Positions 7,956 to 16,872 of a DNA stretch of 64,000 nucleotides are shown here, one piece after another. The stretch is taken from the NCBI RefSeq assembly GCF_017873675.1, contig NZ_JAGGKK010000012.1:62001-126000 (forward strand), written 5' to 3'. Numbering within the stretch: position 1 is the stretch's first letter; every line of letters starts with the position of its first letter. The translations under genes were made by a program, and so were the position numbers. The DNA comes from Virgibacillus litoralis. Lineage in GTDB: Bacteria > Bacillota > Bacilli > Bacillales > Amphibacillaceae. The notes under the pieces are model-generated. The model saw only the letters and a program-made list of their open reading frames with translations. It was not told the DNA's origin and ran no database searches.

Positions 7956-9781
7956 TTTTTACCCCTCCGCTTCTTATTCATTAGCGGAAGTGTAAAGAGA
8001 ATGGTAGTCCCTTTACCTTCTTTACTTTTAGCCCATATTTTACCGTGATGTGCCTCAACCATTTCCTTAGCAATCGCAAGGCCCAGGCCTGTCCCGCCAA
8101 ACTTACGAGTTCTGGCCTTGTCTGCTCGGTAAAAACGTTCAAATATCTTATTAAGCTTTTCATATGCGATACCCATACCTTGGTCTTCAATACTTGCCAG
8201 CATTTGATTGTTCTGCTTCACTACATTAAAACGAATTGTTCCACCCTCTGGTGAATATTTAATAGCGTTAGAAATAATGTTATCAAGAACTTGGGTCATT
8301 TTGTCTTTATCCATCCACACATAGAACTGACCGTTCGGTAATTCACGCTGTAAGGTAATATTCTCCGAGACATTCATATCAAAACGATCAATTACATGAT
8401 GGAAGAATGTGATAAATTCAGTTTTTTCCTTCTGTAGTGAATAATCTTTATCATCCATTCTAGAAAGCTGTAACAAGTCATTCACCATACGGATCATGCG
8501 TTCCGTTTCATTTTGGGTTACACTCAAGAATTTGGGCGCAATTTCCTTATCCTCCCACGCACCTTCTGTCAAAGCTTCAATGTAGCTTCGCATTGTTGTA
8601 AGTGGTGTACGTAGCTCATGGGATACATTTGAGACAAATTCACGGCGTTCCTGCTCTACTTTTTCCTGTTCGGTAACATCACTAATCACTGTGATAAACC
8701 CTGTGATATCCGCTTCATCATCCGAAATCGTAGAGAAATTTGCACGAATTAAAAAGAAATTATCTTGATCACTAAAATCAATAATCATAGAACCGCTATC
8801 TGGCAAATCGGTAATATCCACAGTCTTTTCATCCAACTCAAGTACATCAAGTAAAAAACTGCCATGTGCTTCCTCAGGACTCCTGCCAATAAGCCTTGCT
8901 GCTGCATCATTCATCAAAGTAACTGCCCCTGACTTATCAGTAGCAATTACACCATCAGACATATTGGACAATACAGAGCTAAGCTTTCGCCGTTCTTCCT
9001 CAGTTGAAGCTCTTGAATGTTTTAATTTTGCATTTAAATCATTAAAAGATTCAGCAAGCTGACCAATTTCATCCGACCCATAAACATTTACTTTCTGAGA
9101 AAAGTCTTCTCTAGCCATTGTTTGTGTCTGCCTTCGCATTTCCATAATTGGCTTTGTAATCGTCCTGGCAACAAGAATTCCCAGAAAGGCCGATACCGTT
9201 ATTGCTAATATTGAGCCCCGTAAAAAGATGTTATTAATATCCTCCATCTGGTTATAAACGCTACTGATTGAGGATTCTATATAAAGAGCGCCAACCTGTG
9301 TCTCTTCATCATTTGTTATTGGTACTACCCTGCGATAAATTAAGTTTCTTTCCGTATTATATACCTTGTCAGAATCAGGAACTCCGAAACGCAGAGTATT
9401 CTTTATAAAGTCACTTGTCGTTTTTTTTCCGATATTACCGCTGCTTGAACTACTACTTGCAGCGATAATTCTGCTTTGCATATCAACTACTTGAATGTTA
9501 ATAATATTATCCGTGTCATTCACTCTTACAATATCCTGAACTTCTTGCTTAAGTGTCGGTCCTTCTCCGTCTTCAGGTCTTTCTTTGCTAAATGCCTGTT
9601 CCATATTTACCTGTAAGATATCAACCGTCGATTCAATCGATTCCTCAAAGTTTTTAACCAGCTCTTTTTCCAATTCTCTTGCAAAATAAGACCCGATAAC
9701 CTGTATTGCCACAAGCAACAGCAATATAAAGATAATAATGAATTTTAATTGAATCGAACGGAAAAAACCAACTTTATGCAT
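7952..9781 (-). CDS. walK: WalK (YycG), essential cell-wall sensor histidine kinase
   Basis: A 609-residue membrane kinase that phosphorylates WalR. Order of domains: membrane helix (about 13-33), extracellular Cache-like sensor (about 40-180), second helix (about 183-205), HAMP (about 206-258), PAS (about 265-365), HisKA with phospho-acceptor His388 in SHELRTPL, and an ATPase domain with NAIKYS, DQGMGI and GGTGLGL boxes. This is the canonical WalK layout, including the intracellular PAS absent from many kinases. It is translationally coupled to walH downstream and six bases from walR upstream. Confidence 0.96.
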   Translation of the reverse strand: MHKVGFFRSIQLKFIIIFILLLLVAIQVIGSYFARELEKELVKNFEESIESTVDILQVNMEQAFSKERPEDGEGPTLKQEVQDIVRVNDTDNIINIQVVDMQSRIIAASSSSSSGNIGKKTTSDFIKNTLRFGVPDSDKVYNTERNLIYRRVVPITNDEETQVGALYIESSISSVYNQMEDINNIFLRGSILAITVSAFLGILVARTITKPIMEMRRQTQTMAREDFSQKVNVYGSDEIGQLAESFNDLNAKLKHSRASTEEERRKLSSVLSNMSDGVIATDKSGAVTLMNDAAARLIGRSPEEAHGSFLLDVLELDEKTVDITDLPDSGSMIIDFSDQDNFFLIRANFSTISDDEADITGFITVISDVTEQEKVEQERREFVSNVSHELRTPLTTMRSYIEALTEGAWEDKEIAPKFLSVTQNETERMIRMVNDLLQLSRMDDKDYSLQKEKTEFITFFHHVIDRFDMNVSENITLQRELPNGQFYVWMDKDKMTQVLDNIISNAIKYSPEGGTIRFNVVKQNNQMLASIEDQGMGIAYEKLNKIFERFYRADKARTRKFGGTGLGLAIAKEMVEAHHGKIWAKSKEGKGTTILFTLPLMNKKRRGKK

Positions 9782-9786
9782 AAAAC

Positions 9787-10491
9787 CTACTCCTGTTCAG
9801 GCTTGCGTAAATAATATCCCACACCTCGACGTGTAACAATCCACATTGGATTACTTGGATTTTCCTCAATTTTCTCACGAAGGCGTCTTACGGTAACATC
9901 CACTGTCCGGACGTCGCCAAAGTAGTCATAACCCCACACTGTTTCAAGTAAATGTTCACGTGTCATAACCTGTCCAGTATGACGTGCTAAGTAATGCAGC
10001 AGCTCAAATTCGCGATGCGTCAACTCCATCTGCACACCATCTCGTGTAACTGCATATGCATCAGGGTGTATTACGAGTTTTCCAATTTCAATATTCTTGG
10101 TTGTTTTAACCGCGTCATCAGGCAATTGCTGCTGTCTGCGCAAATTAGCCTTGACCCTTGCGATTATCTCGCGATTACTAAAAGGTTTCGTCACATAATC
10201 GTCTGCTCCTAGCTCTAAACCTAACACTTTGTCAATCTCAGCATCCTTAGCAGTTAACATGATAATTGGCATAGACTGAGTCTTTCTAATTTCACGGCAA
10301 ACTTCATTTCCATCTTTGTTTGGTAACATTATATCCAATAGAACTAAATCAGGTTTTTCTGTTTCAGCAAGATCAATTGCTTCATCACCATCATAGGCGA
10401 CGACTACCTGATAACCTTCTTTTTCTAAGTTGAACTTTAAAATATCTGCGATTGGTTGTTCATCATCTACTACTAAAATCTTTTGACTCAT
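9787..10491 (-). CDS. walR: WalR (YycF), essential response regulator
   Basis: An OmpR/PhoB-family regulator of wall hydrolases. The receiver domain has the acidic pair DD9-10, phospho-acceptor Asp53 (LLDIMLP) and the conserved Thr and Lys of MLTAKD and VTKPF. A C-terminal winged-helix domain (about 135-232) follows. A GTG at 10500 also opens the frame, but it touches the AAGGA ribosome binding site. The ATG at 10491 ([11 protein letters not shown]) has proper spacing and gives the usual 234-residue length. It is first in the wal operon. WalR boxes occur upstream of the neighbouring M23 peptidase gene. Confidence 0.95.
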   Translation of the reverse strand: MSQKILVVDDEQPIADILKFNLEKEGYQVVVAYDGDEAIDLAETEKPDLVLLDIMLPNKDGNEVCREIRKTQSMPIIMLTAKDAEIDKVLGLELGADDYVTKPFSNREIIARVKANLRRQQQLPDDAVKTTKNIEIGKLVIHPDAYAVTRDGVQMELTHREFELLHYLARHTGQVMTREHLLETVWGYDYFGDVRTVDVTVRRLREKIEENPSNPMWIVTRRGVGYYLRKPEQE

Positions 10492-10525
10492 TGTAGTCAC
10501 ATCCTTTTCAGCATTCCTTAGCTCT

Positions 10526-10554
10526 ATTTTATCGTACTTTGGCTAAAATGTCTT
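10526..10554 (-). promoter_or_regulatory. Probable sigma-A promoter of the wal operon
   Basis: On the minus strand AAGACA, a 17-base spacer and TAAAAT lie 35-60 bases before the walR start. The -35 is a 4/6 match and the -10 a 5/6 match. Confidence 0.5.
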
Positions 10555-10559
10555 GCATA

Positions 10560-10594
10560 TGAAAAGACTGACTCCGCTAATCCATGGAGCCAGC
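10560..10594 (-). terminator. Terminator of the M23 peptidase gene
   Basis: On the minus strand GGCTGGCTCC and GGAGTCAGTC pair over 10 bp (with G-U pairs as RNA) and are followed by TTTTC. Confidence 0.75.
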
Positions 10595-10615
10595 CTCAAA
10601 CTATCTTTATTTATT

Positions 10616-12118
10616 CTATAAATATTTCTGTGGGTTTTGCAGGGAACCATTCTTGTAAAGTTCAAAGTGCAAATGAACACCTGTAGAATTTCCAGTTGAT
10701 CCCATAACCCCAATCTTGCTTCCTTTTTCTACCGTCTGTCCAGGACTTACACTAATGGATGAAAGATGCGCATACACGGTTTTCATCCCGTTATTATGAC
10801 TAATAACTATTTTATTACCATAACCGCCACTATCCCATCCAGCAGATACAACTGTACCATTATCAGCTGCAAGAATTGAGCGGTTGCTTGGCTGTGCTAT
10901 GTCCATTCCCTTATGCATTGACCCCCAACGCTCACCAACATTACTGGAGACATATCCCCCGACTGCTGGCCAGTGCAATTCACCTGTTCCTCGTGATGGC
11001 ACAATTTTTGTCCCTTTTATAATAACTTCTTTTACCGGCTCTTTCGTTGTTTCTTCAGTTACTGTTTCTTTATTAATTATGTTACCATTTTTCTTTTTAA
11101 GAGCGTAATGGACTTCCTTTTTGCCTTTTTGTCCTTCTTGCTTAACTTTTTTATCACCTTTATACATTTCATCTGATTCTTTTACTTCAGTTTCATAGTC
11201 TATTGTTTCTTCTACTAGTTTTTCTTCATTGACGATAACATCAACAAATGACTTATAATCTGTAACATGAACTTCCTGATCAATCTGCAGAACCGAATTT
11301 TCTTTCAATTTTTTATTTAACTCTAGTAATTTATCAACTGAAAGTTCATACTGGTCTGCAATACTACCCAGTACTTCACCTTTTTCTACCTTGTGTACTT
11401 TATCTTTCAAGGTTCCTTTTTCTAGCATCTTCAAACCTTGTTTTACGGTGAGTACTTTCTCGGGTTTAACTTTTTCATCAGAAAATGAAACTTTTTCCGA
11501 TAGAGCTACGTCTGTAATAATAGAATCTCCAACGTCAAGGTTAAGATTTTCATTTTGTTCATTCTTGTTAGGCTTCTCTTCATTGTCGGAATTGTTAGCA
11601 TCACTTTGTCTATTGGTCAGTTTTTCAAGTACCTTTTCATCGACATATTTTGCCTTGTATTCTTTTAATACTTTATTAGCTGTTTCCTGGTCTTTAAAAA
11701 AGCCCACTGTTTCATCAGCAATTTTGATTTCAACTGCTTCTGCTTTAGCTGAAAGATCATCTTTGAGCATATTCACTACATTTTCATTGTCATATGTAGG
11801 GTCAAAAACACGTTCAGATACAAATGATACTTTTTCACCGATGGATATGGATAAATCCTCATATTCTTTACTCTTTTGACTAACCTTTGCATCTATAATT
11901 TCCTTAATAGATTCTTTGTCTCCAACTTTACCAACATGTTTACCATCTACATAAATGTGGAAGATAGTCTCTAAAGAGTCATCATTATCATCTGCATATG
12001 CTGTTGTAAGTGTAAAAGAAAGCGCGATACATGTCGTAATGGCCACTTTTTGCAGCATGCTAAGTGTACTTCGTCTGTTAGTTCTGTGGTTTGTGGGTTT
12101 TAACTTCCTTTTAAACAA
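10616..12118 (-). CDS. Secreted LysM-G5-M23 peptidoglycan endopeptidase
   Basis: A 500-residue exported wall hydrolase. A long, Arg/Lys-rich N-terminus and hydrophobic core ending ...TTAYADD (about 22-42) form a signal peptide. A LysM repeat (about 245-288) binds the wall, and a G5 domain (about 290-370) follows. The C-terminal M23 domain keeps the zinc and catalytic residues His402, Asp406, His451 and His482-x-His484. It should cut peptide cross-links in peptidoglycan. Lying between walR and purA with WalR boxes upstream, it is a likely direct WalR target. Residues 175-195 are an Asn/Glu/Lys-rich linker. Confidence 0.9.
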   Translation of the reverse strand: MFKRKLKPTNHRTNRRSTLSMLQKVAITTCIALSFTLTTAYADDNDDSLETIFHIYVDGKHVGKVGDKESIKEIIDAKVSQKSKEYEDLSISIGEKVSFVSERVFDPTYDNENVVNMLKDDLSAKAEAVEIKIADETVGFFKDQETANKVLKEYKAKYVDEKVLEKLTNRQSDANNSDNEEKPNKNEQNENLNLDVGDSIITDVALSEKVSFSDEKVKPEKVLTVKQGLKMLEKGTLKDKVHKVEKGEVLGSIADQYELSVDKLLELNKKLKENSVLQIDQEVHVTDYKSFVDVIVNEEKLVEETIDYETEVKESDEMYKGDKKVKQEGQKGKKEVHYALKKKNGNIINKETVTEETTKEPVKEVIIKGTKIVPSRGTGELHWPAVGGYVSSNVGERWGSMHKGMDIAQPSNRSILAADNGTVVSAGWDSGGYGNKIVISHNNGMKTVYAHLSSISVSPGQTVEKGSKIGVMGSTGNSTGVHLHFELYKNGSLQNPQKYL

Positions 12119-12160
12119 TGTCGTTTTCCCCCTTGCCGTAAATATATATATTTATTTATT

Positions 12161-12237
12161 TAGCAGTTTAAAAGTAAATACATTTTTACTGCATAGGTGC
12201 AACTAGGCTTTCTTGCACTTTAAATTATTTTCTAGTT
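12161..12237 (-). repeat. Decayed element C in the M23 peptidase leader
   Basis: GCAGTTTAAAAGTA...TTTTTACTGC, GTGCAACTAGG and TTTTCTAG match the order of the two-hairpin repeat, but the second hairpin has decayed. It lies between the predicted promoter and the start codon, so it would be in the 5' untranslated RNA. The rest of 12119-12647 holds the promoter, WalR boxes and purA terminator listed separately. Confidence 0.6.
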
Positions 12238-12275
12238 CAAAAGACTTTCCCAATGTCATTGTCTAATCTACCACA

Positions 12276-12303
12276 GTTATGGTAGATAATAAAAGAGAGT
12301 CAA
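12276..12303 (-). promoter_or_regulatory. Possible sigma-A promoter of the M23 peptidase gene
   Basis: On the minus strand TTGACT, a 16-base spacer and CATAAC. It lies immediately downstream of the imperfect WalR-type repeat at 12310-12326. Confidence 0.45.
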
Positions 12304-12309
12304 GGAAAA

Positions 12310-12326
12310 TGTAAAGTAAATGTATA
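12310..12326. promoter_or_regulatory. Imperfect WalR box
   Basis: TGTAAA-N5-TGTATA matches the WalR consensus TGTWAH-N5-TGTWAH at 11 of 12 informative bases. It ends seven bases before the predicted -35 of the M23 gene, a typical position for an activator. Confidence 0.5.
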
Positions 12327-12423
12327 ATAACTTCCATTAATTTACATAAATCGCCTTTTATTGCCTCTCCCAAAGTGTAAAAGGTGACTTTTGGTGTATT
12401 TTATGTCTTTTTTTCGCCCTTAG

Positions 12424-12440
12424 TTTACAGTCATGTTACA
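12424..12440 (-). promoter_or_regulatory. Perfect WalR box
   Basis: On the minus strand TGTAAC-N5-TGTAAA fits the WalR consensus TGTWAH-N5-TGTWAH at every position. It points toward the M23 peptidase gene, about 300 bp upstream of its start. Confidence 0.65.
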
Positions 12441-12593
12441 TAGATAATGACAACTACATTTAAAATTTACCCGAAAAAAAGAAAATATTGTAAAAAAATA
12501 ACCCAAAACCTAGAAAGTAGTTCAAATATTATCGTAATTTTAATAGATTTTCTTGCACAACTTTCCTCTTGAAGGGAAATTTCTGATTCTTTA

Positions 12594-12627
12594 CATAAAA
12601 AACCTCTATCAAATTTGATAGAGGTTT
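12594..12627 (-). terminator. Terminator of purA
   Basis: AAAACCTCTATCAAA and TTTGATAGAGGTTTT form a perfect stem with T-rich flanks on both strands. It directly follows the purA stop on the minus strand. Confidence 0.8.
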
Positions 12628-12647
12628 TGATTCTTTTGGACTATTTG

Positions 12648-13934
12648 TTAACTATAAACACTTCTTACAATATTCGTCTGCGAACGATCTGGTCCGACAG
12701 AAAATATAGATAGCGGAATCGCAGTCAATTGAGAAATCCGCTCCAGGTAATGCCTTGCATTCTCTGGCAGGTCATGAATACTTTTGACATTTGTAATATC
12801 TTCAGTCCAGCCAGGCATCTCTTCGTATACTGGTTCACATTCAGCTAATACTTTCAAGCTTGCTGGAAATTCGTTAATTACTTCTCCCTTATGCTTGTAG
12901 GCTACACATATCTTTAACGTTTCAATACCAGTTAATACATCAAGTGAGTTTAACGATATATCCGTAATACCACTTACACGGCGTGCATGTCCGACAACTA
13001 CACTATCAAACCAACCAACACGGCGCGGTCTCCCTGTTGTTGTTCCGTATTCACGACCAACTTCGCGAATTTGGTTACCAATTTCATCATTCAATTCGGT
13101 AGGAAACGGACCATCACCAACTCGAGTTGTGTAAGCTTTTGACACGCCTACAACATGATCAATTTTAGTTGGACCAACACCGGAACCGATAGTTACTCCA
13201 CCAGCAACTGGGTTTGATGATGTAACAAAGGGATATGTTCCCTGGTCAATATCCAGCATAACGCCCTGTGCACCTTCAAATAGTACGCGGCGGCCACCGT
13301 CAAGCGCGTCATTTAATACGACAGATGTATCACAAACATATTTAGCCAATTGTTGTCCATACTCATAATACTCTTCCAGAATATCTTCAACTTGTATTGG
13401 ATCAACTTCATATATTTTCTTAAATAATCGGTTTTTTTCATTTAGATTTTGTTCAAGTTTCACGCGAAAAGTTTCTTTATCTAATAAATCAGCAATACGT
13501 ATACCAACTCGTGCGGCTTTATCCATATACGCCGGACCTATTCCTTTTTTCGTTGTACCGATTTTATTAGCACCTTTTTCTTCTTCCTGAAGAATATCGA
13601 TTTTTAGATGATAAGGTAATATTACATGCGCACGGTTGCTTATACGGAGATTATCAGTCGACACATTTCGTTCGTGTAAGTAAGCAATTTCCTCTACGAA
13701 CGCTTTTGGATCGATAACCATTCCATTTCCTAATACACATGTCTTTTCATTGAAAAAAATACCAGATGGGATCAAATGCAACTTATACGTTACATCATCA
13801 AATTTAATTGTATGTCCTGCATTGTTACCACCTTGATAGCGAGCAACAAGCTCGGCATTTTGCGATAAAAAATCAGTAATTTTACCTTTTCCTTCATCGC
13901 CCCATTGCGTTCCAACTACTACTACTGAGGACAT
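12648..13934 (-). CDS. purA: Adenylosuccinate synthetase
   Basis: Cytoplasmic GTP-dependent ligase that joins IMP and aspartate into adenylosuccinate, the first step from IMP to AMP. The 428 residues match the family length. The GTP-binding loop GDEGKGK (12-18) holds catalytic Asp13, and His41 lies in NNAGHT. The [18 protein letters not shown] and QTNIVRS motifs are present. It is monocistronic with its own terminator, a strong promoter and a PurR-type operator upstream. The start follows GGAGGTG by six bases. Confidence 0.97.
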   Translation of the reverse strand: MSSVVVVGTQWGDEGKGKITDFLSQNAELVARYQGGNNAGHTIKFDDVTYKLHLIPSGIFFNEKTCVLGNGMVIDPKAFVEEIAYLHERNVSTDNLRISNRAHVILPYHLKIDILQEEEKGANKIGTTKKGIGPAYMDKAARVGIRIADLLDKETFRVKLEQNLNEKNRLFKKIYEVDPIQVEDILEEYYEYGQQLAKYVCDTSVVLNDALDGGRRVLFEGAQGVMLDIDQGTYPFVTSSNPVAGGVTIGSGVGPTKIDHVVGVSKAYTTRVGDGPFPTELNDEIGNQIREVGREYGTTTGRPRRVGWFDSVVVGHARRVSGITDISLNSLDVLTGIETLKICVAYKHKGEVINEFPASLKVLAECEPVYEEMPGWTEDITNVKSIHDLPENARHYLERISQLTAIPLSIFSVGPDRSQTNIVRSVYS

Positions 13935-13983
13935 GATGCACCTCCACTATATAATCATTTGTTTTTCATTAAGTAACAGCGCA

Positions 13984-14012
13984 ATTCTATCAATAATAAT
14001 TAACTATGTCAA
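13984..14012 (-). promoter_or_regulatory. sigma-A promoter of purA
   Basis: On the minus strand TTGACA, a 17-base spacer and TAGAAT: perfect -35, 5/6 -10 and ideal spacing. Confidence 0.8.
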
Positions 14013-14016
14013 CTTA

Positions 14017-14060
14017 AAACACGAACGATAGGTCATAATTTTTTTATATTGTTCGTAATA
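14017..14060. promoter_or_regulatory. PurR operator of purA (two inverted PurBoxes)
   Basis: Two CGAAC-centred sites in inverted orientation, at 14017-14029 (10/13 match to AWWWCCGAACWWT) and 14048-14060 (11/13 on the minus strand). Their spacing agrees with the 16-17 bases known for Bacillus PurR operators when boxes are taken as 14-mers. The operator starts five bases upstream of the purA -35, so purine (via PRPP) control of purA is expected. Confidence 0.65.
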
Positions 14061-14070
14061 ATTATAGAAT

Positions 14071-14156
14071 AGTAAACTTGGCATTCGCCAGGCTTTTTGG
14101 TGAATACCATAGTGGCACTTATGTAGTAAGAAAGGATTTATACTTTCTTAACTGCC
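14071..14156 (+). repeat. Element C (two-hairpin repeat), forward
   Basis: Starts AGTAAACTTGGC-ATTC-GCCAGG and ends with the hairpin GTAAGAAAGGATTTATACTTTCTTAC-like arms and ACTGCC. It lies behind the purA promoter region. Intergenic stretch 13935-14837 otherwise holds the purA control sites, unit D and an inverted pair of element A. Confidence 0.8.
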
Positions 14157-14197
14157 AACAAAAAAGGCTGAGACATAACTAAAAATCTCTACTCTAC

Positions 14198-14263
14198 AGA
14201 CGAATAATAACAGAATAGGTTATTTAGAACGTTCATTATCAATGGTTGAATCTAATACGTAAT
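14198..14263 (+). repeat. Repeat unit D
   Basis: About 65 bp that recur in reverse orientation at 39781-39844 with roughly 80% identity by eye, including TCAATGGTTG, ATCTAATACGTA and AATAACAG. It abuts the block that contains element A. Confidence 0.7.
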
Positions 14264-14310
14264 TCCTATAAACTGCGACGTACTTTTTAAAAAGTTTGAG
14301 TGCTATTATG

Positions 14311-14430
14311 CCGCGGAGGAAATATACTTCGCTTTCCGTGGGCGGCTGATGAGCCTCCTTGCTCCTACGTCGCTGCGTAGTCTCATCTAGGCCTCAGCTC
14401 CCACAGGAGTCTACGTGTATTTCCTCCGCT
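14311..14430 (-). repeat. Element A (left member of an inverted pair)
   Basis: Near-identical to the copy at 4450-4570, with the same preceding 45 bp. The arms GGAAATATAC and GTGTATTTCC are intact and the inner CTACG/GCGTAG hairpin is present. Confidence 0.85.
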
Positions 14431-14497
14431 GGGATTGCTATTACCTTAATCTTCTTAGCCATAGAGAATACTTCAAGCTCTAATCAAGAAGCCTCTT

Positions 14498-14674
14498 CCA
14501 GTGGAGGCAGAATACGTAGACTCCTATGGGAACAGCACGTTCCGAAGACCCCGGAAAAAGCGATTAAATGAAGGCCGACTAAAACCGTCCTTTGCGGACA
14601 ACGTCGGCATACCCCTTGCCGGGGCAAGGAGGCTGAGGTCGTGCCCATGGAAAGCGAAGTATTCTGCCGGAACG
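14498..14674 (+). repeat. Element A (right member, with extra internal hairpin)
   Basis: Matches the copy at 4673-4800 at both ends. A roughly 55-bp internal segment differs and contains its own hairpins, CCGTCCTTTGCGGAC and CCCCTTGCCGGGG. The inverted pair repeats the arrangement seen at 4450-4800. Confidence 0.8.
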
Positions 14675-14747
14675 AAGCTAAACACTCAACCATTATTAGA
14701 ACAAAAGTAAATCTTCTCTCATTCGCAGTTAATATCTAATCTGCAAT

Positions 14748-14808
14748 AAAAAATCCGAACTAATTCAAATTCTATTTCAAGAATTTTGAATCATAGTTCG
14801 GATTTTAC
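14748..14808 (-). terminator. Terminator of the rplI-dnaC transcript
   Basis: A long stem (AAATCCGAACTA...TAGTTCGGATTT with paired AATTCAAA arms) is followed on the minus strand by TTTTTTATT. Confidence 0.8.
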
Positions 14809-14837
14809 TTTAACTAAATACTTTTGTTTCAGCCACA

Positions 14838-16211
14838 TTATACTGGTGCGGAAACTGGAGGGACATCACTGTCGGAATAGCGGTGATCTAAATCTACGAA
14901 CTTATTATATTCTTTAACAAACGCAAGCTCTACGTTACCAACTGGACCATTACGCTGTTTGGAAATAATGATTTCAATAATATTTTGTTTCTCAGATTCT
15001 TGATCATAATAGTCATCACGATATAAGAATCCAACAATGTCGGCATCCTGCTCAATACTTCCAGATTCACGTAAGTCAGACATCATCGGCCGCTTATCCT
15101 GACGTGATTCAACACCACGTGATAGCTGTGATAATGCAATTAGTGGTACATTCAATTCACGTGCCAAAGCTTTCAAGGAACGGGAAATCTCGGAAACTTC
15201 CTGTTGTCTGTTTTCCTTTGAATTGGCATTCCCTTGAATAAGCTGCAGGTAATCTATCAGAATCATACTAAGTCCATTTTCTTGTTTTAAACGTCGACAT
15301 TTAGATCTAATCTCACTAACACGGATTCCAGGAGAATCATCGATATAAACTCCGGCATTAGATAAACTTCCCATCGCCATCGTTAGTTTACTCCAGTCAT
15401 CTGCCTCCAAATTACCATTACGCAAACGCTGGGAATCGATATTTCCTTCGGCGCAAAGCATACGGGAAACAAGTTGATCAGCACCCATCTCAAGACTGAA
15501 GATAGCTACATTCTCATCAGTATTTATAGCAACGTTTTGCGCAATATTTAACGCAAACGCAGTTTTACCAACAGAAGGTCGTGCAGCAATAATGATTAAA
15601 TCATTTCTCTGAAAGCCTGAAGTAATTCGATCCAGATCCCTATATCCAGTTGGAATCCCTGTAACATCAGCATCTTGGTGTTGTAGTTGTTCAATATTGT
15701 CATATACTTCGATAAGGACGTCTTTTATAGCCTTAAATGCTCCAGTATTTTTCTTGCCGGATACTTCAAGAATGTTCTTTTCTGCTTCATTTAAGACATC
15801 TTCCACTTCATCTTCTGTTGCAAAACCGGATGAAACAATATCTGTTGCAGTTCGAATTAATCTGCGAAGTAACGCTTTTTCTTCAACTATTTTACTGTAA
15901 TAAAGTATATTCGCTGCTGTTGGAACACTGCCTGCCAAATCAGACAAGTATGCAACGCCACCAACCTCGTCCAGTTTTTTCTCATTCGATAAGGAGGTAG
16001 TTACCGTCACAAGATCAATTGGTTCTCCTCTATCCAATAGTTTCAACATCGCCTCGAATATTCTCTGGTGGCTTGCTCGATAAAAATCATCAGGCATTAA
16101 CAGTTCTGACGCTGCAGACAATGCATCAGGTTCTAGAAAAACAGCACCTATAACAGCTTGTTCCGCTTCTATATTATGTGGTGGTGTACGATCATTCCAA
16201 ATTTCACTCAT
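14838..16211 (-). CDS. dnaC: Replicative DNA helicase (DnaB family; DnaC in Bacillus)
   Basis: Hexameric 5'-3' helicase that unwinds the fork ahead of the polymerase and is loaded at oriC. Residues 8-105 are the N-terminal collar domain. Residues 185-440 are the RecA-like motor, with Walker A ARPSVGKT (210-217), Walker B MILIDYLQLI and arginine-rich motif RESGSIEQDADI. The 457 residues match the family. No intein is present. It lies 48 bases after rplI and probably shares a transcript with gdpP and rplI. Confidence 0.96.
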   Translation of the reverse strand: MSEIWNDRTPPHNIEAEQAVIGAVFLEPDALSAASELLMPDDFYRASHQRIFEAMLKLLDRGEPIDLVTVTTSLSNEKKLDEVGGVAYLSDLAGSVPTAANILYYSKIVEEKALLRRLIRTATDIVSSGFATEDEVEDVLNEAEKNILEVSGKKNTGAFKAIKDVLIEVYDNIEQLQHQDADVTGIPTGYRDLDRITSGFQRNDLIIIAARPSVGKTAFALNIAQNVAINTDENVAIFSLEMGADQLVSRMLCAEGNIDSQRLRNGNLEADDWSKLTMAMGSLSNAGVYIDDSPGIRVSEIRSKCRRLKQENGLSMILIDYLQLIQGNANSKENRQQEVSEISRSLKALARELNVPLIALSQLSRGVESRQDKRPMMSDLRESGSIEQDADIVGFLYRDDYYDQESEKQNIIEIIISKQRNGPVGNVELAFVKEYNKFVDLDHRYSDSDVPPVSAPV

Positions 16212-16259
16212 TCATTTTCCCCCTTCTGGAGAGGATTCCCAAGTTAATAATTGTTTTTC

Positions 16260-16706
16260 TTAAACTTCTACTACATGAACTCTTATTGTACCAGTTACTT
16301 CCTGGTGTAACTTAACAGGTACATTCGTATATCCTAATGATCGGATTGGGCTATCAAGTTCGATTTTTCGTTTATCGATTTTATGGCCATAAGTTTCTTT
16401 AAGGACTTCAGCGATTTGTTTACTTGTGATAGAACCGAACAAACGTCCGTTATCCCCAGATTTTGCTTTCACTTCAACATCAATTTCAGCTAACTTAGCT
16501 TTAAGTTGCTCAGCCTCTTCAACTTCTTTCTGCGCTTCTTCCTGTTGTTTATTCTTTTTAGCTTCCAGTTCTTTCATATTACCTGAAGTAGCTTCTTTTG
16601 CCATGTTATATTTTAGTAAATAATTACGTGCGTAACCGTCAGAGACGTTTTTTACTTCACCTTTTTTGCCTTTTCCTTTTACATCTTTTACAAAAATTAC
16701 TTTCAT
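16260..16706 (-). CDS. rplI: 50S ribosomal protein L9
   Basis: A 148-residue protein of the large ribosomal subunit. The N-terminal globular domain has the signature [18 protein letters not shown]; a long charged connecting helix (about 45-75) and a C-terminal rRNA-binding domain follow. It is preceded by GGAGGAG and sits in the conserved gdpP-rplI-dnaC order. Confidence 0.97.
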   Translation of the reverse strand: MKVIFVKDVKGKGKKGEVKNVSDGYARNYLLKYNMAKEATSGNMKELEAKKNKQQEEAQKEVEEAEQLKAKLAEIDVEVKAKSGDNGRLFGSITSKQIAEVLKETYGHKIDKRKIELDSPIRSLGYTNVPVKLHQEVTGTIRVHVVEV

Positions 16707-16723
16707 TTTTTGTCTCCTCCTTC

Positions 16724-16815
16724 GTTAGAAAACTTGGCATTCTTTAATGGGATTCTTATGAAAGCTTATTTTGCTTTCATAGAACCCCTTATACTTTGGA
16801 GTTCAAGCCATAGTT
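16724..16815 (+). repeat. Element C-related repeat with altered interior
   Basis: Begins TTAGAAAACTTGGCATTC like element C and ends AGCCATAGTTGCACTT. The middle is a different hairpin, TGAAAGC-ttattt-GCTTTCA, followed by AGAACCCCTTA. A similar interior occurs at 30718-30760. It lies between gdpP and rplI. Confidence 0.55.
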
Positions 16816-16872
16816 GCACTTTTACTAACCTAAAAAGCTCTAATTTAATTGTAATTGCATTTAAAACGATTG

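Noticed and set aside
11391-11879. 162-codon ORF opposite the M23 peptidase gene
   Set aside because: Antisense shadow rich in Ser/Phe; the minus-strand gene has clear domains throughout.
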